Assembly: GCA_964537055.1 (NCBI GenBank)
Contig: CAZHYV010000003.1
Coordinates: 124,001 to 188,000 of the forward strand
Length of the DNA: 64,000 bases
Direction: 5' to 3'
Source: CAZHYV01 sp964537055
GTDB taxonomy: Bacteria; Myxococcota_A; Polyangia; Palsa-1104; JAEUJZ01
The notes beneath the pieces were generated by a model. It was not told the origin of the DNA and did no database searches. It saw only the letters and a program-made list of their open reading frames with translations. This document shows positions 16,872 through 25,405 of the stretch, piece by piece (the first letter of the stretch is position 1; every line of letters starts with the position of its first letter). A program made the translations under genes and the position numbers.

Positions 16872-16896
16872 AAGCATCGCGAGCTTTTCTTAGGGG
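16865..16896 (+). terminator. Hairpin over the stop of the membrane protein gene
   Basis: CCCCTAAAAGC pairs with GCTTTTcTTAGGGG around a seven-base loop, starting inside the last codons. No T-run follows, so termination is uncertain; it may instead stabilise the 3' end. Confidence 0.35.
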
Positions 16897-16977
16897 GTGA
16901 TCGGTTCTTTGATCTGGGGCTGATCGGCGGCTTAAGAAAAAGATGCTCCTGTCTATAAGGATGCGTATATTTTCCTT

Positions 16978-17826
16978 ATGCAAAGGGAACCTCCGTCTCA
17001 AGGCAATCCTGATCCTAGATCTCATCCTCCTTTCTCTTCTCCCCGGCGCTGGCTCTCCTATCTGATTACTCTAGGAAGTGTGGTGCTTATTTGCGGGGGC
17101 TTCACTCTTTCTAAGGATGTACTCCCTATTCGCTTCGGTCTGCCTATGGTGCTCGGGTTCTCTTTGTTATTTTTTTGTGGGGGGCTATGGATTCGTGATG
17201 CTCAAGCTGCTTCCCTCGCTCTTTTAGGCACTCTCATCACCCTCTTTCTTTGGGTGCCAAGCCTTCTTAGGCTGTGGCCTTTGCCATTGATTCTTGCGGT
17301 TGCATGCCATGGTGTTCTTGTGCGGGTCATCCCTCCGCTTCGCAGCTCTATTTCTTGGTTTCGTATGGGTCGGATAAATCGAAACATCCTTTTGTTGATG
17401 GCAGGCACGATCCTTGTTTCCAGTGTAGTTCTTTTTCTATGGCACCATCTTAGCCATCCTGATGTTTCTGACCTGCAGTCTCGCATCCCCTGGGTCCCCC
17501 TTTGGATGTTGCCTTTTTTAGCGATTGGATTTTCCCTGGCCAATGCTGCCGCTGAAGAAGTAGTCTATCGAGGTGTTATGTATGCAAGCTTAGAACGGCT
17601 TTTGGGTTCTGGCTGGGTTGTTATTTTGATTCAGGCTATCGCCTTTGGAGTTGCCCACGTTCATGGATTTCCCCGAGGGCTTGTGGGGGTTCTTCTGGCT
17701 GCCTTCTACGGGGGGATGATGGGCATCATTCGTTATTATGCTCAAGGACTTTTTGCCCCCTGGCTTACCCATGTCTTTGCAGATGTAACCATTTTCATCA
17801 TATTGGTCTCTTATGCAGCAGGCTAA
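16978..17826 (+). CDS. CPBP-family intramembrane metalloprotease
   Basis: A 282-residue membrane protein with about eight hydrophobic segments. The CPBP (type II CAAX prenyl endopeptidase/Abi) motifs are in place: AAEEVVYRG with E193, E194 and R198, FGVAH with H227, and LTHVFAD with H265 and D269. These bind the catalytic metal. Bacterial members act on unknown membrane substrates, and some confer bacteriocin self-protection; nothing here shows the substrate. No Shine-Dalgarno sequence precedes the ATG; TATAAG (16954-16959) and TATATT (16966-16971) lie close upstream, so the leader may be very short. It converges with thiD, 38 bases away. Confidence 0.9.
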   Translation: MQREPPSQGNPDPRSHPPFSSPRRWLSYLITLGSVVLICGGFTLSKDVLPIRFGLPMVLGFSLLFFCGGLWIRDAQAASLALLGTLITLFLWVPSLLRLWPLPLILAVACHGVLVRVIPPLRSSISWFRMGRINRNILLLMAGTILVSSVVLFLWHHLSHPDVSDLQSRIPWVPLWMLPFLAIGFSLANAAAEEVVYRGVMYASLERLLGSGWVVILIQAIAFGVAHVHGFPRGLVGVLLAAFYGGMMGIIRYYAQGLFAPWLTHVFADVTIFIILVSYAAG

Positions 17827-17864
17827 TCTCCCTTTTTAGGTTTCTGCAGACCGACTTGCGGGTA

Positions 17865-18653
17865 CTACCAAAATCGGTAAAAATGGTGCACTGGCCCGTG
17901 GCCTTTGCCTAAAGACCAATCCTTCGATGAGACAAGAGCCTGGTGAAGGTATTCTTTTGCGGATTGGCAAGCAAAAAGAGCATCCATGCCCAAGGCAAGG
18001 TTTGCAGCAATGGCGGCGGATAGTGTGCAACCCGTACCATGGGTGTTCTTCGACTGGATCCTCGGGCGGGTGACCCAAACCTCAGAGCCGCTCCGATCCA
18101 GATAGAGGTCGTTTGCCTGTTGGCCTAGAAGATGACCTCCTTTCAAAAAGACAGCCTGGGCCCCTAAATGGAGTACCTTTTTTCCCAAGAGCGCCATATC
18201 TGCCGTTAGGCCGACCAAAGCATAAGCTTCGGGCAAATTAGGAGTGACAACCGTCGCGAGAGGAAGTAACCGAGATGAAAGTGCTGCGACAGCATCGGGT
18301 TGCAATAAAGCATCACCGCTCTTCGCAACCATGACCGGGTCTAGCACAATCGGGATGTTTTGTGCACGCTGCTCTAAAAAATCCGCGATCGTTTCAATAA
18401 TCTCTCTTTGAAATAACATTCCGATTTTGATACTACTTGGCACAATGTCATCAAAAATGGCCTCGAGTTGTTCCGAAATTGCTTGGAGTGGAATAGAATA
18501 ACAGCTTCGGACCCCAGAAGTATTTTGTACGGGGAGAGCGGTCAGCACACTCATCCCATAACATCCAAGTGCAGAGAAGGTCTTAAGGTCTGCCTGAAGG
18601 CCTGCTCCTCCTGAGCCATCAAAACCGGCGATGGAAAGGCATGTCGAATTCAT
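17865..18653 (-). CDS. thiD: Hydroxymethylpyrimidine/phosphomethylpyrimidine kinase
   Basis: ThiD phosphorylates HMP and then HMP-P to give the pyrimidine half of thiamine. The 262 residues show the ribokinase-fold motifs GFDGSGGAGLQADLKTF (near the N-terminus), LDPVMVAKSG in the middle and NTHGTGCTLSAAI near the end, where the GTGC loop carries the catalytic base region. Length is normal. It is the last gene of thiE-thiL-thiD and its ATG overlaps the thiL stop codon, so the two are translationally coupled. Expression should follow the TPP riboswitch upstream of thiE. Confidence 0.96.
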   Translation of the reverse strand: MNSTCLSIAGFDGSGGAGLQADLKTFSALGCYGMSVLTALPVQNTSGVRSCYSIPLQAISEQLEAIFDDIVPSSIKIGMLFQREIIETIADFLEQRAQNIPIVLDPVMVAKSGDALLQPDAVAALSSRLLPLATVVTPNLPEAYALVGLTADMALLGKKVLHLGAQAVFLKGGHLLGQQANDLYLDRSGSEVWVTRPRIQSKNTHGTGCTLSAAIAANLALGMDALFACQSAKEYLHQALVSSKDWSLGKGHGPVHHFYRFW

Positions 18654-19624
18654 CAGAGTTCTCCAAAATGGGAAAAAGGGCGGATTCTTATCTCGACAGG
18701 ACGACCATGGCGAAAGAGTTGGAGAAGGCCTTCTCTTTCTGGGCCTATCATCCCGATACAGAGAAGAGGGTACTGAAATTTTTCCCTAAATCTACTTTCT
18801 AAAGAATGAAAATGCTCTTTTTTAGCCGTAAACAGAAGACCATAATCTTCCCCACCCGCAAGCATTACCTCCGTGGGGTCTAAGCGTAAGTGGTGACAAG
18901 CCTCTGTAAATTCTTGTGGAGGCACCCATTGATCTAAATGAACGTCCGCAGCCACTTGAGAAGCTTCACATAGCTTGGATAGGTCGAGAAACAGCCCATC
19001 CGAAAGATCCATCATGGCTGTCACAGCATGCTGTTTCCCTAACCAGACTCCTTCGCTTTGTTTTGCGGCAGGGTTCAGAAACGCCTCTTTAAAAGTTTCA
19101 AGCCCAGGCCGCCCTTGCTCAAGTGCCTGCAATCCTAGGTGCGCATACCCCAGTCTCCCGGCCACGCAGATAAGATCTCCTACGTTGGCGAGGTGCCTTC
19201 GTTTGATGCGAGAAGGAGAAGCAACCCCAATCAGCGTCACGCTAAGAAAGAGATGCTGGGAGGAACCCGAAGTGTCTCCACCTAAAAGAAGGATCCTATG
19301 CAACTGACAGTGTTTCACAAAGGCATCGAGGAAAGCACGAAGGTAATCTTCTCGGTGTTTAGGTGCAGCAAGGCCCAAAAAAGCATATTTCGGGAGTGCT
19401 CCCATGGCGGCAACATCACTTATGTTTACTTGAAGTGCTTTGTAAGCAAGGCTGGCCGCATCTCCATAGGACAAACGGAAATGAACATTTTCCACAAGAA
19501 GGTCCTTCGTAATGACATACTTTTGTACGTTACTGAAGGGGAGGATGGCTGCGTCATCTCCGATTCCACCTGGGGTTGGGAACTGATGCTTTAGAAAGTT
19601 GATGATTTCTTTTTCTCGCAACAT
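18653..19624 (-). CDS. thiL: Thiamine-phosphate kinase
   Basis: ThiL phosphorylates thiamine phosphate to thiamine pyrophosphate, the active cofactor. The 323 residues carry GIGDDAAIL (near 20), KDLLVENVHF, LGGDTSGS, MDLSDGLFLDLSKL and AGGEDYGLLFT in family order. The PurM/AIR-synthase-like fold gives this pattern. It lies 15 bases downstream of thiE and overlaps thiD. ATP and magnesium ligands look intact. Having thiL beside thiE and thiD but no thiC, thiG, thiS or thiF in the window suggests salvage or a split pathway. Confidence 0.96.
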   Translation of the reverse strand: MLREKEIINFLKHQFPTPGGIGDDAAILPFSNVQKYVITKDLLVENVHFRLSYGDAASLAYKALQVNISDVAAMGALPKYAFLGLAAPKHREDYLRAFLDAFVKHCQLHRILLLGGDTSGSSQHLFLSVTLIGVASPSRIKRRHLANVGDLICVAGRLGYAHLGLQALEQGRPGLETFKEAFLNPAAKQSEGVWLGKQHAVTAMMDLSDGLFLDLSKLCEASQVAADVHLDQWVPPQEFTEACHHLRLDPTEVMLAGGEDYGLLFTAKKEHFHSLESRFREKFQYPLLCIGMIGPEREGLLQLFRHGRPVEIRIRPFSHFGEL

Positions 19625-19639
19625 AACATTTCTCCAATT

Positions 19640-20263
19640 TTAGGAATTCTTTCTATCAATAAGCTGCCGGAATCTTTGGGCAGCCAAGCTAGGGTTCTTG
19701 GCCTGATGCAGGGCCCCGATCACTGCAATCCCCTGTGCTCCTGCATCTAAGACAGAAGTAACGTTCTCTTCGGTGATTCCTCCGATTCCGATCATCGGAT
19801 GCCTAGACTGTTGGGAAAGCCATCTCAGACCCGAGAGACCCCAAATCTTCCGTGGGTTGTCCTTATGGATGGAGGCAAAAACAGAGCTTGCAGCCACATA
19901 GGCAAGGGGAAGCTCGTTGGCAACCGCAAGGTCGCTTGCAGATTCTAAGGAAAGGCCTATCACCTTCTTGGGCCCCAGGCGTTTTTGGGCAAGGAGGGGG
20001 CTTTCATCGGTCTGGCCTAAATGGACTCCATGAGCTTCCAGCTTCAGAGCAAGATCGACCGAATCATTCACGAAAAGCGGGACCCCAATCGGATCAAGAA
20101 TAGATTTGAGGCCTTTTCCAAATTCTAAAAGAAAATCTATACTGGCGTCTTTTTCTCGAAGCTGAACCGCAGTAATTCCTGAGAGCGCACAGGCTTTTAC
20201 AAATTCTAAATATGTAGAAAGAGGAGTTCCATTCCGATGGGTAATTAAGATCAATCGATGCAT
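19640..20263 (-). CDS. thiE: Thiamine phosphate synthase
   Basis: ThiE joins HMP-PP and the thiazole phosphate to make thiamine phosphate. A TIM-barrel of about 207 residues with QLREKD (binds pyrophosphate), GVPLFVNDSVDLAL, GVHLGQTDE and IGIGGITEENV. All catalytic positions look normal. I use the ATG at 20263; a GTG immediately before it is possible. AAGGA lies six bases before the ATG but belongs to the TPP aptamer, and the 3' strand of the closing helix covers the start codon. It heads the thiE-thiL-thiD operon with a promoter at 20363-20391. Confidence 0.96.
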   Translation of the reverse strand: MHRLILITHRNGTPLSTYLEFVKACALSGITAVQLREKDASIDFLLEFGKGLKSILDPIGVPLFVNDSVDLALKLEAHGVHLGQTDESPLLAQKRLGPKKVIGLSLESASDLAVANELPLAYVAASSVFASIHKDNPRKIWGLSGLRWLSQQSRHPMIGIGGITEENVTSVLDAGAQGIAVIGALHQAKNPSLAAQRFRQLIDRKNS

Positions 20264-20349
20264 CACGCTTCCTTCGCAGGTATTATCCAGATCAGGTTCG
20301 TAGGGTATTTCTCAGCCTTGCTAAACTTTAGCAAAGCACCCCTGGTGAT
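20262..20349 (-). promoter_or_regulatory. TPP riboswitch (THI element) controlling thiE-thiL-thiD
   Basis: On the minus strand the conserved THI core is clear: GGGGTGC, then CTGAGA with ATACCC, GAACCTGATC, AGATAATACC and GCGAAGGAAG. The closing helix pairs ATCAC (20345-20349) with GTGAT (20262-20266), which includes part of the thiE start codon. The AAGGA used as ribosome binding site is itself aptamer sequence. No separate terminator follows, so TPP binding should block translation directly. Confidence 0.95.
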
Positions 20350-20362
20350 AAGAGCACGATGA

Positions 20363-20391
20363 GTTGTATCCGGTTATCGATGGAATTTCAA
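20363..20391 (-). promoter_or_regulatory. Promoter of the thi operon
   Basis: On the minus strand TTGAAA (20386-20391), 17 bases, TACAAC (20363-20368). Transcription would begin near 20356, a few bases before the first aptamer base, so the leader is essentially the riboswitch alone. The gap onward to 20576 shows nothing further. Confidence 0.65.
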
Positions 20392-20576
20392 GAATTTTTC
20401 CTGAATTAGAGTAAAGATGGATGAAGTGAGACTTTTAATTTCACGGATGAGAATAGGGAGGATCTTTAATAACGTTTTTTGATTTTTCGTAATAAGGAAT
20501 ATGATTGGTCTAGATCGTCCTAGCGATTTGGAAATACAAACTCTCCCAACCTACAATCCTCGAGGAGATTTTATTC

Positions 20577-21206
20577 ATGGATGTAAAAGATTCACTTGCT
20601 GGTGAAATCGTAAGAACGATTGGGGGATATCAAGCCTTTTTACCTCATCCTCTGCCTACTAAGATTGAGTGGAACAACTTTTAGTATCTACTTTGTCAAA
20701 AGCAGAGCATATTTTAGGGATGCTAACGCGAGAAGGTGCCCGCCTTCCTAACCCTCAACTTTGCGGCCCTCATCACCCGCGAAAATATTACGATCATCTT
20801 TACCAAATTAGTCGTAAGGGACATGGGTAGATTGGCTTGCATATTTCCTGAGTGGAGTTGCGATGCAAGTTCAGGATGTTTTATCTAGAGCTGAGCGAAT
20901 GAACGCTTTAATGAGTCATTGGCAGACGAAAGTACGATCTTCTTCAGACAGAGGGGCTTTTGATGTGATTAAGTACTTCGCTGTGAATTCTTACATAACG
21001 ACAAAAAAGTTTCGGAGGATCTTGATACTTCCATTCCAACCGCTCACCGAATTATTAAAAAGTTGGAAAATGCAGGAATTATCTCCCAAACTTCCGCGGG
21101 AAAGCGAAATCGTGTTTACTGCGCAAAGGAAATGCTGATCATTCTCGAAGAGCCCACAAAGATTACAGAGAACTTTCTTCATTCGAAATATAGCGAGGAG
21201 AAATAA
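20577..21206 (+). pseudogene. Degraded Fic-family gene (AMPylase), core deleted and frameshifted
   Basis: Frame 1 (ATG at 20577) reads MDVKDSLAGEIVRTIGGYQA and PHPLPTKIEW, the usual start of Fic proteins with the Fic N-terminal domain, and stops after 35 codons at 20682. A second frame continues the same homology from about 20684 (STLSKAEHILGM, REGARLPNPQL). It then jumps to the C-terminal part (YYDHLYQISRKG), so about 200 residues including the catalytic HPFxxGNGR motif are gone. Two more frame changes follow, giving SRAERMNAL and the end RIIKKLENAGII, a winged-helix tail, to the stop at 21204-21206. Homology to Fic is by pattern and strong; the gene cannot make an active enzyme. Confidence 0.85.
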
Positions 21207-21247
21207 GAAGAAAACGAGCGGAGGACCTTAGGACTGGTTGTAGAAAG

Positions 21248-21337
21248 CGGAGAGGGAGGGATTCGAACCCTCGATACCGCTTTTGGCAGTATACACGATT
21301 TCCAATCGTGCGCCTTCGACCACTCGGCCACCTCTCC
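21248..21337 (-). tRNA. tRNA-Ser(GGA)
   Basis: Long variable arm typical of serine tRNAs. Anticodon loop TTGGAAA, 7-bp acceptor stem GGAGAGG/CCTCTCC, discriminator G, no encoded CCA. Reads UCC and UCU. Confidence 0.95.
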
Positions 21338-21360
21338 AAAAAAGGAAACTGTTTTTTAAG

Positions 21361-21447
21361 AGGAGAGAGGGGGATTCGAACCCCCGATACCCTTGCAGGT
21401 ACTCCTGATTTCGAATCAGGTGCATTCGACCACTCTGCCATCTCTCC
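21361..21447 (-). tRNA. tRNA-Ser(CGA)
   Basis: Long variable arm; anticodon loop TTCGAAA; acceptor GGAGAGA/TCTCTCC. The discriminator position reads U, where serine tRNAs normally have G. No encoded CCA. Reads UCG. Confidence 0.92.
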
Positions 21448-21555
21448 AGGTATCTTTTGTTTCTTCTGTTTGTACTAGCTGTTACTCGTAGTATTTGGTG
21501 CTACTACGGTCATCATGCTCTTGTAAAGCCAGCGCTCTACCATCTGAAAATCTAT

Positions 21556-22059
21556 CTACTTTTTCCCCAAGCGACGAAGATCTTGGAAAAATTGGTTCAA
21601 GAGCAGAGCGCATTCCGACGCTAATATCCCCCCTTGCACCTTAATTTGATGATTTAGCCTGTAATCTTGCAACACTTGGTACAGCGTTTTAACTGCCCCT
21701 GCCTTGGGATTCTCACACCCATAAACCAGACGCTTGATCCGAGCATTTAGGAGGGCGCCCGCGCACATAAGGCATGGCTCCTGCGTCACATACAGTGTCG
21801 CTTCGGTCAAGCGCCATGAACCGTGCATCTTTGCTGCCTCTTTAAGCGCTAGCACCTCTGCATGAGCCGTTGGATCAAGCAGGGCCTCGCGTCTGTTTCC
21901 ACATGCTGCCAGCTGCTGTTCCTGATAGACTACGAGCGCCCCCACAGGCACTTCCTTATGCTCGCCGGCTTCCTGCGCCTGCACAAGCGCTTTCTTCATC
22001 CACTTGATGTCCAGTTGCGTCTGCTCTTCGGGATGATCATGATAAGGTTCAGCAATCAT
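21556..22059 (-). CDS. tadA: tRNA-specific adenosine deaminase TadA
   Basis: TadA converts A34 to inosine in the anticodon of tRNA-Arg(ACG), which allows one tRNA to read CGU, CGC and CGA. The 167 residues hold the zinc and catalytic motifs HAE (H66, E68) and PCLMCAGA (C96, C99), plus the VPVGALVV segment near 40. Nothing is missing. Its substrate tRNA-Arg(ACG) is encoded only 37 bases upstream on the same strand, so both may be made together. Serine tRNAs flank both genes. The 108 bases between its stop and the next tRNA show no other feature. Confidence 0.95.
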   Translation of the reverse strand: MIAEPYHDHPEEQTQLDIKWMKKALVQAQEAGEHKEVPVGALVVYQEQQLAACGNRREALLDPTAHAEVLALKEAAKMHGSWRLTEATLYVTQEPCLMCAGALLNARIKRLVYGCENPKAGAVKTLYQVLQDYRLNHQIKVQGGILASECALLLNQFFQDLRRLGKK

Positions 22060-22095
22060 ACGTAAAGTAAGGTCTAACAGTAATAGGTACTACTA

Positions 22096-22169
22096 CGGAG
22101 CCAGAAGGATTCGAACCTACGACCTTCGGTTTCGTAGACCGACGCTCTATCCAACTGAGCTATGGCTCC
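22096..22169 (-). tRNA. tRNA-Arg(ACG)
   Basis: Anticodon loop CTACGAA, acceptor GGAGCCA/TGGCTCC, discriminator G, no encoded CCA. A34 is the expected substrate of TadA, encoded just downstream. Confidence 0.97.
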
Positions 22170-22173
22170 TTAG

Positions 22174-22263
22174 CGGAGAGGGAGGGATTCGAACCCTCGG
22201 TACCGTTTTTGACAGTACACTCGCTTAGCAAGCGAGCGCCTTCGACCACTCGGCCACCTCTCC
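22174..22263 (-). tRNA. tRNA-Ser(GCT)
   Basis: Long variable arm; anticodon loop TTGCTAA; acceptor GGAGAGG/CCTCTCC; discriminator G. Only four bases separate it from tRNA-Arg(ACG). Reads AGC and AGU. Confidence 0.96.
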
Positions 22264-22317
22264 AAAGAAAAACATTCTACGACTTTCTTTCTCGCTCTTC
22301 AATTCTCAAAGAATACA

Positions 22318-22400
<83 letters not shown>

Positions 22401-22517
22401 GCACAAGCGCTGACATTTGTATCGTTTCTTTGTGCGAGATGCAAGGAGAAATCGCAGATACTTTTCACTATTCCTGCGAAGCAGACAGGTCCGGGCTTCG
22501 GAAAAGGATAAGGGTGT

Positions 22518-23711
22518 CTAATCTATCTGAGCCAGGACAAATTTTAAATAACGTCCTTCTGGAAAAGCGGGCAGGCTTGGATGATCGGCAGGTTGACCTC
22601 GTACCTCCAAAAATTTCATCATTCGCCCAGCCTTGAGAGCAGTTTGGCCCAGAATCGATAGAAATTGTTCCATATTAATGTGGCTGCTACAGGAGCTGGC
22701 AGCGAGGATTCCACCTGCTTTTACAACGCGGAGGGATTGACCAAACAGGTCCTGATAGGCGCGCACTGCCTTGGGTACAGATTCCTGTGCATGCGCAAAG
22801 CTAGGTGGATCCATAATCACAAGATCATACGTAAGTCCACTTGCAACGGCTTGACGTAAGTGAATGAATAGATCCTGGGCAAAAAAGCCATGGGGCTCAA
22901 GCGGAAGATGGTTTTTGAGAAAGTTACGCTTTGTTGTCTCAATGGCCTCCTTTGCCGAATCGACGCTCACGACGCGTTTTGCTGCAAATAGAGCAGCTTG
23001 CACTGAAAATCCGCCTGTGTAGCAAAAACCGTTGAGAACGTACTTTCCAGGAGCATACTTCCGAATCAGAAGTCGGTTTTCACGTTGGTCCAAAAAGAAC
23101 CCCGTCTTTTGTCCTTGCGCAATATTTACCAAAAACGAAACACCATGCTCTTTCATCTCTAGTTCTTTAGGCAGCGATTCCCCAAAAAGCAAGGTACCTC
23201 CACCCCCTTGTGAAGTACGACGTTTCCAGTAGATCCATGAGAGTCGATCTGGGGAGAGTACCTCTTGAAGATGTTCCACAAGGTTTGGCAGCCAAAATTG
23301 TTCGCTTGCTTTCCCATCGAATTGGACGACAGCGGCCTGATCATACAGATCGATAATTAGGCCCGGAACAAAATCTGCTTCCCCATGGCATAGACGGAAC
23401 GCTGTCGTTTCTGTTCGATCAAGCCATTGAAGACGGCTGTGCAACGCAGATGCAAGACGAGCCTTTTTTAGAGCGTCGTCTAGAGGTGTTGCTGGGTCGA
23501 GTGTGTAGACACGCACAGCAATTGGGGAGGTCGCATCGTAAATTCCTTTGGCGAGAACCTGGTCGTGCATATCAAGAATACGGACGATGGTTCCATCGGA
23601 AAATTCGGCCCCTGTTTCTAGGGCATCTCGGTAGATCCAAGGATGTCCCATACGGATTCTGTCGGTGATTGGTTTCTTCAGATAGACAGCAGGCTCCTGA
23701 GAGAGTTTCAT
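22518..23711 (-). CDS. Class I SAM-dependent rRNA (cytosine-5) methyltransferase, RlmI type
   Basis: The 397 residues combine an N-terminal PUA RNA-binding domain (about 5-75, GHPWIYRDAL) with a Rossmann methyltransferase. Family motifs are QKTGFFLDQREN (201-212), VLNGFCYTGGFSVQAALF (225-242, the SAM-binding loop) and IMDPPSFA (299-306), and a late CSSHINMEQF motif with the catalytic cysteine. This is the COG1092 group, which contains RlmI that methylates C1962 of 23S rRNA; the exact target here is inferred. Next to tRNA and tRNA-modification genes it adds to a translation-related stretch. It is followed by a DUF971 gene 12 bases upstream in the same direction. Confidence 0.92.
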   Translation of the reverse strand: MKLSQEPAVYLKKPITDRIRMGHPWIYRDALETGAEFSDGTIVRILDMHDQVLAKGIYDATSPIAVRVYTLDPATPLDDALKKARLASALHSRLQWLDRTETTAFRLCHGEADFVPGLIIDLYDQAAVVQFDGKASEQFWLPNLVEHLQEVLSPDRLSWIYWKRRTSQGGGGTLLFGESLPKELEMKEHGVSFLVNIAQGQKTGFFLDQRENRLLIRKYAPGKYVLNGFCYTGGFSVQAALFAAKRVVSVDSAKEAIETTKRNFLKNHLPLEPHGFFAQDLFIHLRQAVASGLTYDLVIMDPPSFAHAQESVPKAVRAYQDLFGQSLRVVKAGGILAASSCSSHINMEQFLSILGQTALKAGRMMKFLEVRGQPADHPSLPAFPEGRYLKFVLAQID

Positions 23712-23723
23712 ACGAATTCCGAT

Positions 23724-24047
23724 CTATTCCAGATGTTTTTTCTCTTGGCAGGCCTTGCAAGGACAAGCATTTCTTAGGTCTCGAAAGCTGTATACACTTG
23801 TTTCATGGCCGTCTGACCATTTTACCGAAATGGCATACTGCCCCAGCAGTTCAATTTGATTTGCGCCTACATTCTCAGGAACGCGTTCTGGATCTAAAAG
23901 AGGACGACCACTCATTTCTTCAATACAAAAGGCACAACGACAGGCAAGGCGGAGAGATCTTGCTGTATAGGTACTTACATGGTCATCATCCCAAATAAAG
24001 GTAATCTCAGGACGCTTTAGACCAATGATTTCGTAAGGCAAAAACAT
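23724..24047 (-). CDS. DUF971 domain protein
   Basis: About 108 residues. The sequence has the DUF971 pattern with conserved cysteines (CRCAFCIEE and CPCKACQEKK) and WSDGHETSVYSFRDLR. The family resembles the N-terminal domain of gamma-butyrobetaine hydroxylase and is often found beside iron-sulfur assembly genes, so a metal-binding role is likely, but no activity is established. A TTG two codons upstream is an alternative start. It is 12 bases before the RlmI-type gene, so they are probably one operon. Confidence 0.87.
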   Translation of the reverse strand: MFLPYEIIGLKRPEITFIWDDDHVSTYTARSLRLACRCAFCIEEMSGRPLLDPERVPENVGANQIELLGQYAISVKWSDGHETSVYSFRDLRNACPCKACQEKKHLE

Positions 24048-24167
24048 TGGCAAAAGATGTCATGTCTTGTAAGTTAGGGCAAGCCTGAATCAAATAGTCT
24101 CGTTGATTTATGCAATTTTTGCAAAAAGAGTAAATGCTTTAGCAAGGGCTCAAGTTACGAGAGTAAA

Positions 24168-24680
24168 TTAAGGAAGCACCTCGGTCTGCTGAAGCTGACG
24201 ATCGATACATTTGCGAATTTCCTCCGTATCATCAGAGGGAAATCCTGAAATAAATTTACTACAAAAAATGGGATGAGGGTATCCCTGGATACTACCAAAT
24301 TGATGTTTCGTAGCACTGTTCCACGCTGCATGCGCCTCGGCATTTAGCGTTTGTGGGTCCACAAGGGACATCGCCCGACGGTATGCATCCGTAGGTTCGC
24401 AACGTTCGTAGAATCCACCCAGAGTAGAAAAAGAGTACATACACACAGAGTGAAGCTCCTTCGGCTCACATTGTTGTCTATGAGTTTGAGTGATGCATGT
24501 GATACGGGCTTCTGCGTATAAGCTTTCTGCCAGGGCTAAAGGGGGGAAACTGGCTTTAGAGCAAGAGGCTTCTTCTTCAGTAAAGCTGAACAAGGAACAA
24601 CTAGATAAATAAGCTCCGAGAAATAGGCAAAATCCAATGGGGCCAACAACAAGCCCCCCTTTTACTGCTCTCATTGACAT
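24168..24680 (-). CDS. Predicted lipoprotein, paralogue of the 12.7-13.2 kb gene
   Basis: A 170-residue protein with an N-terminal signal ending AYLSSCSLF; Ser-Ser-Cys fits a lipobox with C28 lipid-modified. The mature part has eight more cysteines. Its end (YPHPIFCSKF and IRKCIDRQ) matches the lipoprotein at 12686-13225 (FPHPVTCSSL and VEQCTQGR), and cysteine spacing is similar. Function unknown; it is not next to its paralogue. A 192-base gap to the ferredoxin gene contains an A/T-rich segment with a TATAAT, but no clear paired -35. Confidence 0.78.
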   Translation of the reverse strand: MSMRAVKGGLVVGPIGFCLFLGAYLSSCSLFSFTEEEASCSKASFPPLALAESLYAEARITCITQTHRQQCEPKELHSVCMYSFSTLGGFYERCEPTDAYRRAMSLVDPQTLNAEAHAAWNSATKHQFGSIQGYPHPIFCSKFISGFPSDDTEEIRKCIDRQLQQTEVLP

Positions 24681-24872
24681 ACATTGGGGTATAGGCGAGA
24701 AATGACGAAAGGCAAGGCAGGGAAAATAGGGATTGCTTTGTTATAATTTTAATGACGTAAAAAGACAGAGATTTTTGAATGCAAATTTTTGTAGTTTAAC
24801 ATTTGAACTCTAAGCTGCATTTAGAAAGCCATGCATTGGCAATCGTAGATCTAGATAGGAATCGAAACAAGA

Positions 24873-25175
24873 TTACTTCCGGAAGCGCGAAAGGGAAGCC
24901 GAGAGCTCGCTTAACGTAGGGAATACCTGGGCAGGGTGAAGTTTTCTTGCTCGATCAAGCAGGGTCTCTTCAGATTCAGTATTGTTTGGATCGGGAACAC
25001 AGCATTCTACTGGGCATACAGCTTGGCAAGCCTCATAATTATGAAACCCTACACACTCGGTACAGAGGTTGGGATTGATCACATAAATATCATCCCCTGC
25101 CGAAATCGCTTGGTTGGGGCATTCGGGTTCACAGGCCCCACAATTAATACATTCCTGTGTGATCGTCGTTGCCAT
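24873..25175 (-). CDS. YfhL-type 2[4Fe-4S] ferredoxin
   Basis: A 100-residue ferredoxin with two cluster motifs: CINCGACEPECP at the N-terminus and CTECVGFHNYEACQAVCP later; the nine-residue insert between the first and third cysteines of the second site is typical of YfhL/alvin-type proteins, which have an unusually low second potential. A C-terminal tail of about 35 residues follows. It is an electron carrier; the partner enzyme is not in the window. The ATG at 25175 is the conserved start (ATTITQEC). A 230-base gap precedes the yceI gene on the other strand. Confidence 0.93.
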   Translation of the reverse strand: MATTITQECINCGACEPECPNQAISAGDDIYVINPNLCTECVGFHNYEACQAVCPVECCVPDPNNTESEETLLDRARKLHPAQVFPTLSELSASLSRFRK

Positions 25176-25405
25176 AAATTGTTCCTTCGGTGTTTGTCCT
25201 AGGCAGGATACGCCGAAACGTGGACAGGGTCAACCAAAATCCCATATTCTGGCGACGGTATAATCGGTAGGATAGACGAAAGTAATAGACTAGATAAGCA
25301 GGGACACAACCTATTGAAAGAAGGCGTATTTTTGCTAATTTCTACAAGATCGTATAGGCTCCTCGAAACCAATTAGGTACCCTTTGCGCTAATTTAGGAG
25401 GTCGC

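Noticed and set aside
20681..20862. Separate small genes in the Fic remnant
   Set aside because: The pieces fit one Fic protein in different frames, so they are one pseudogene.
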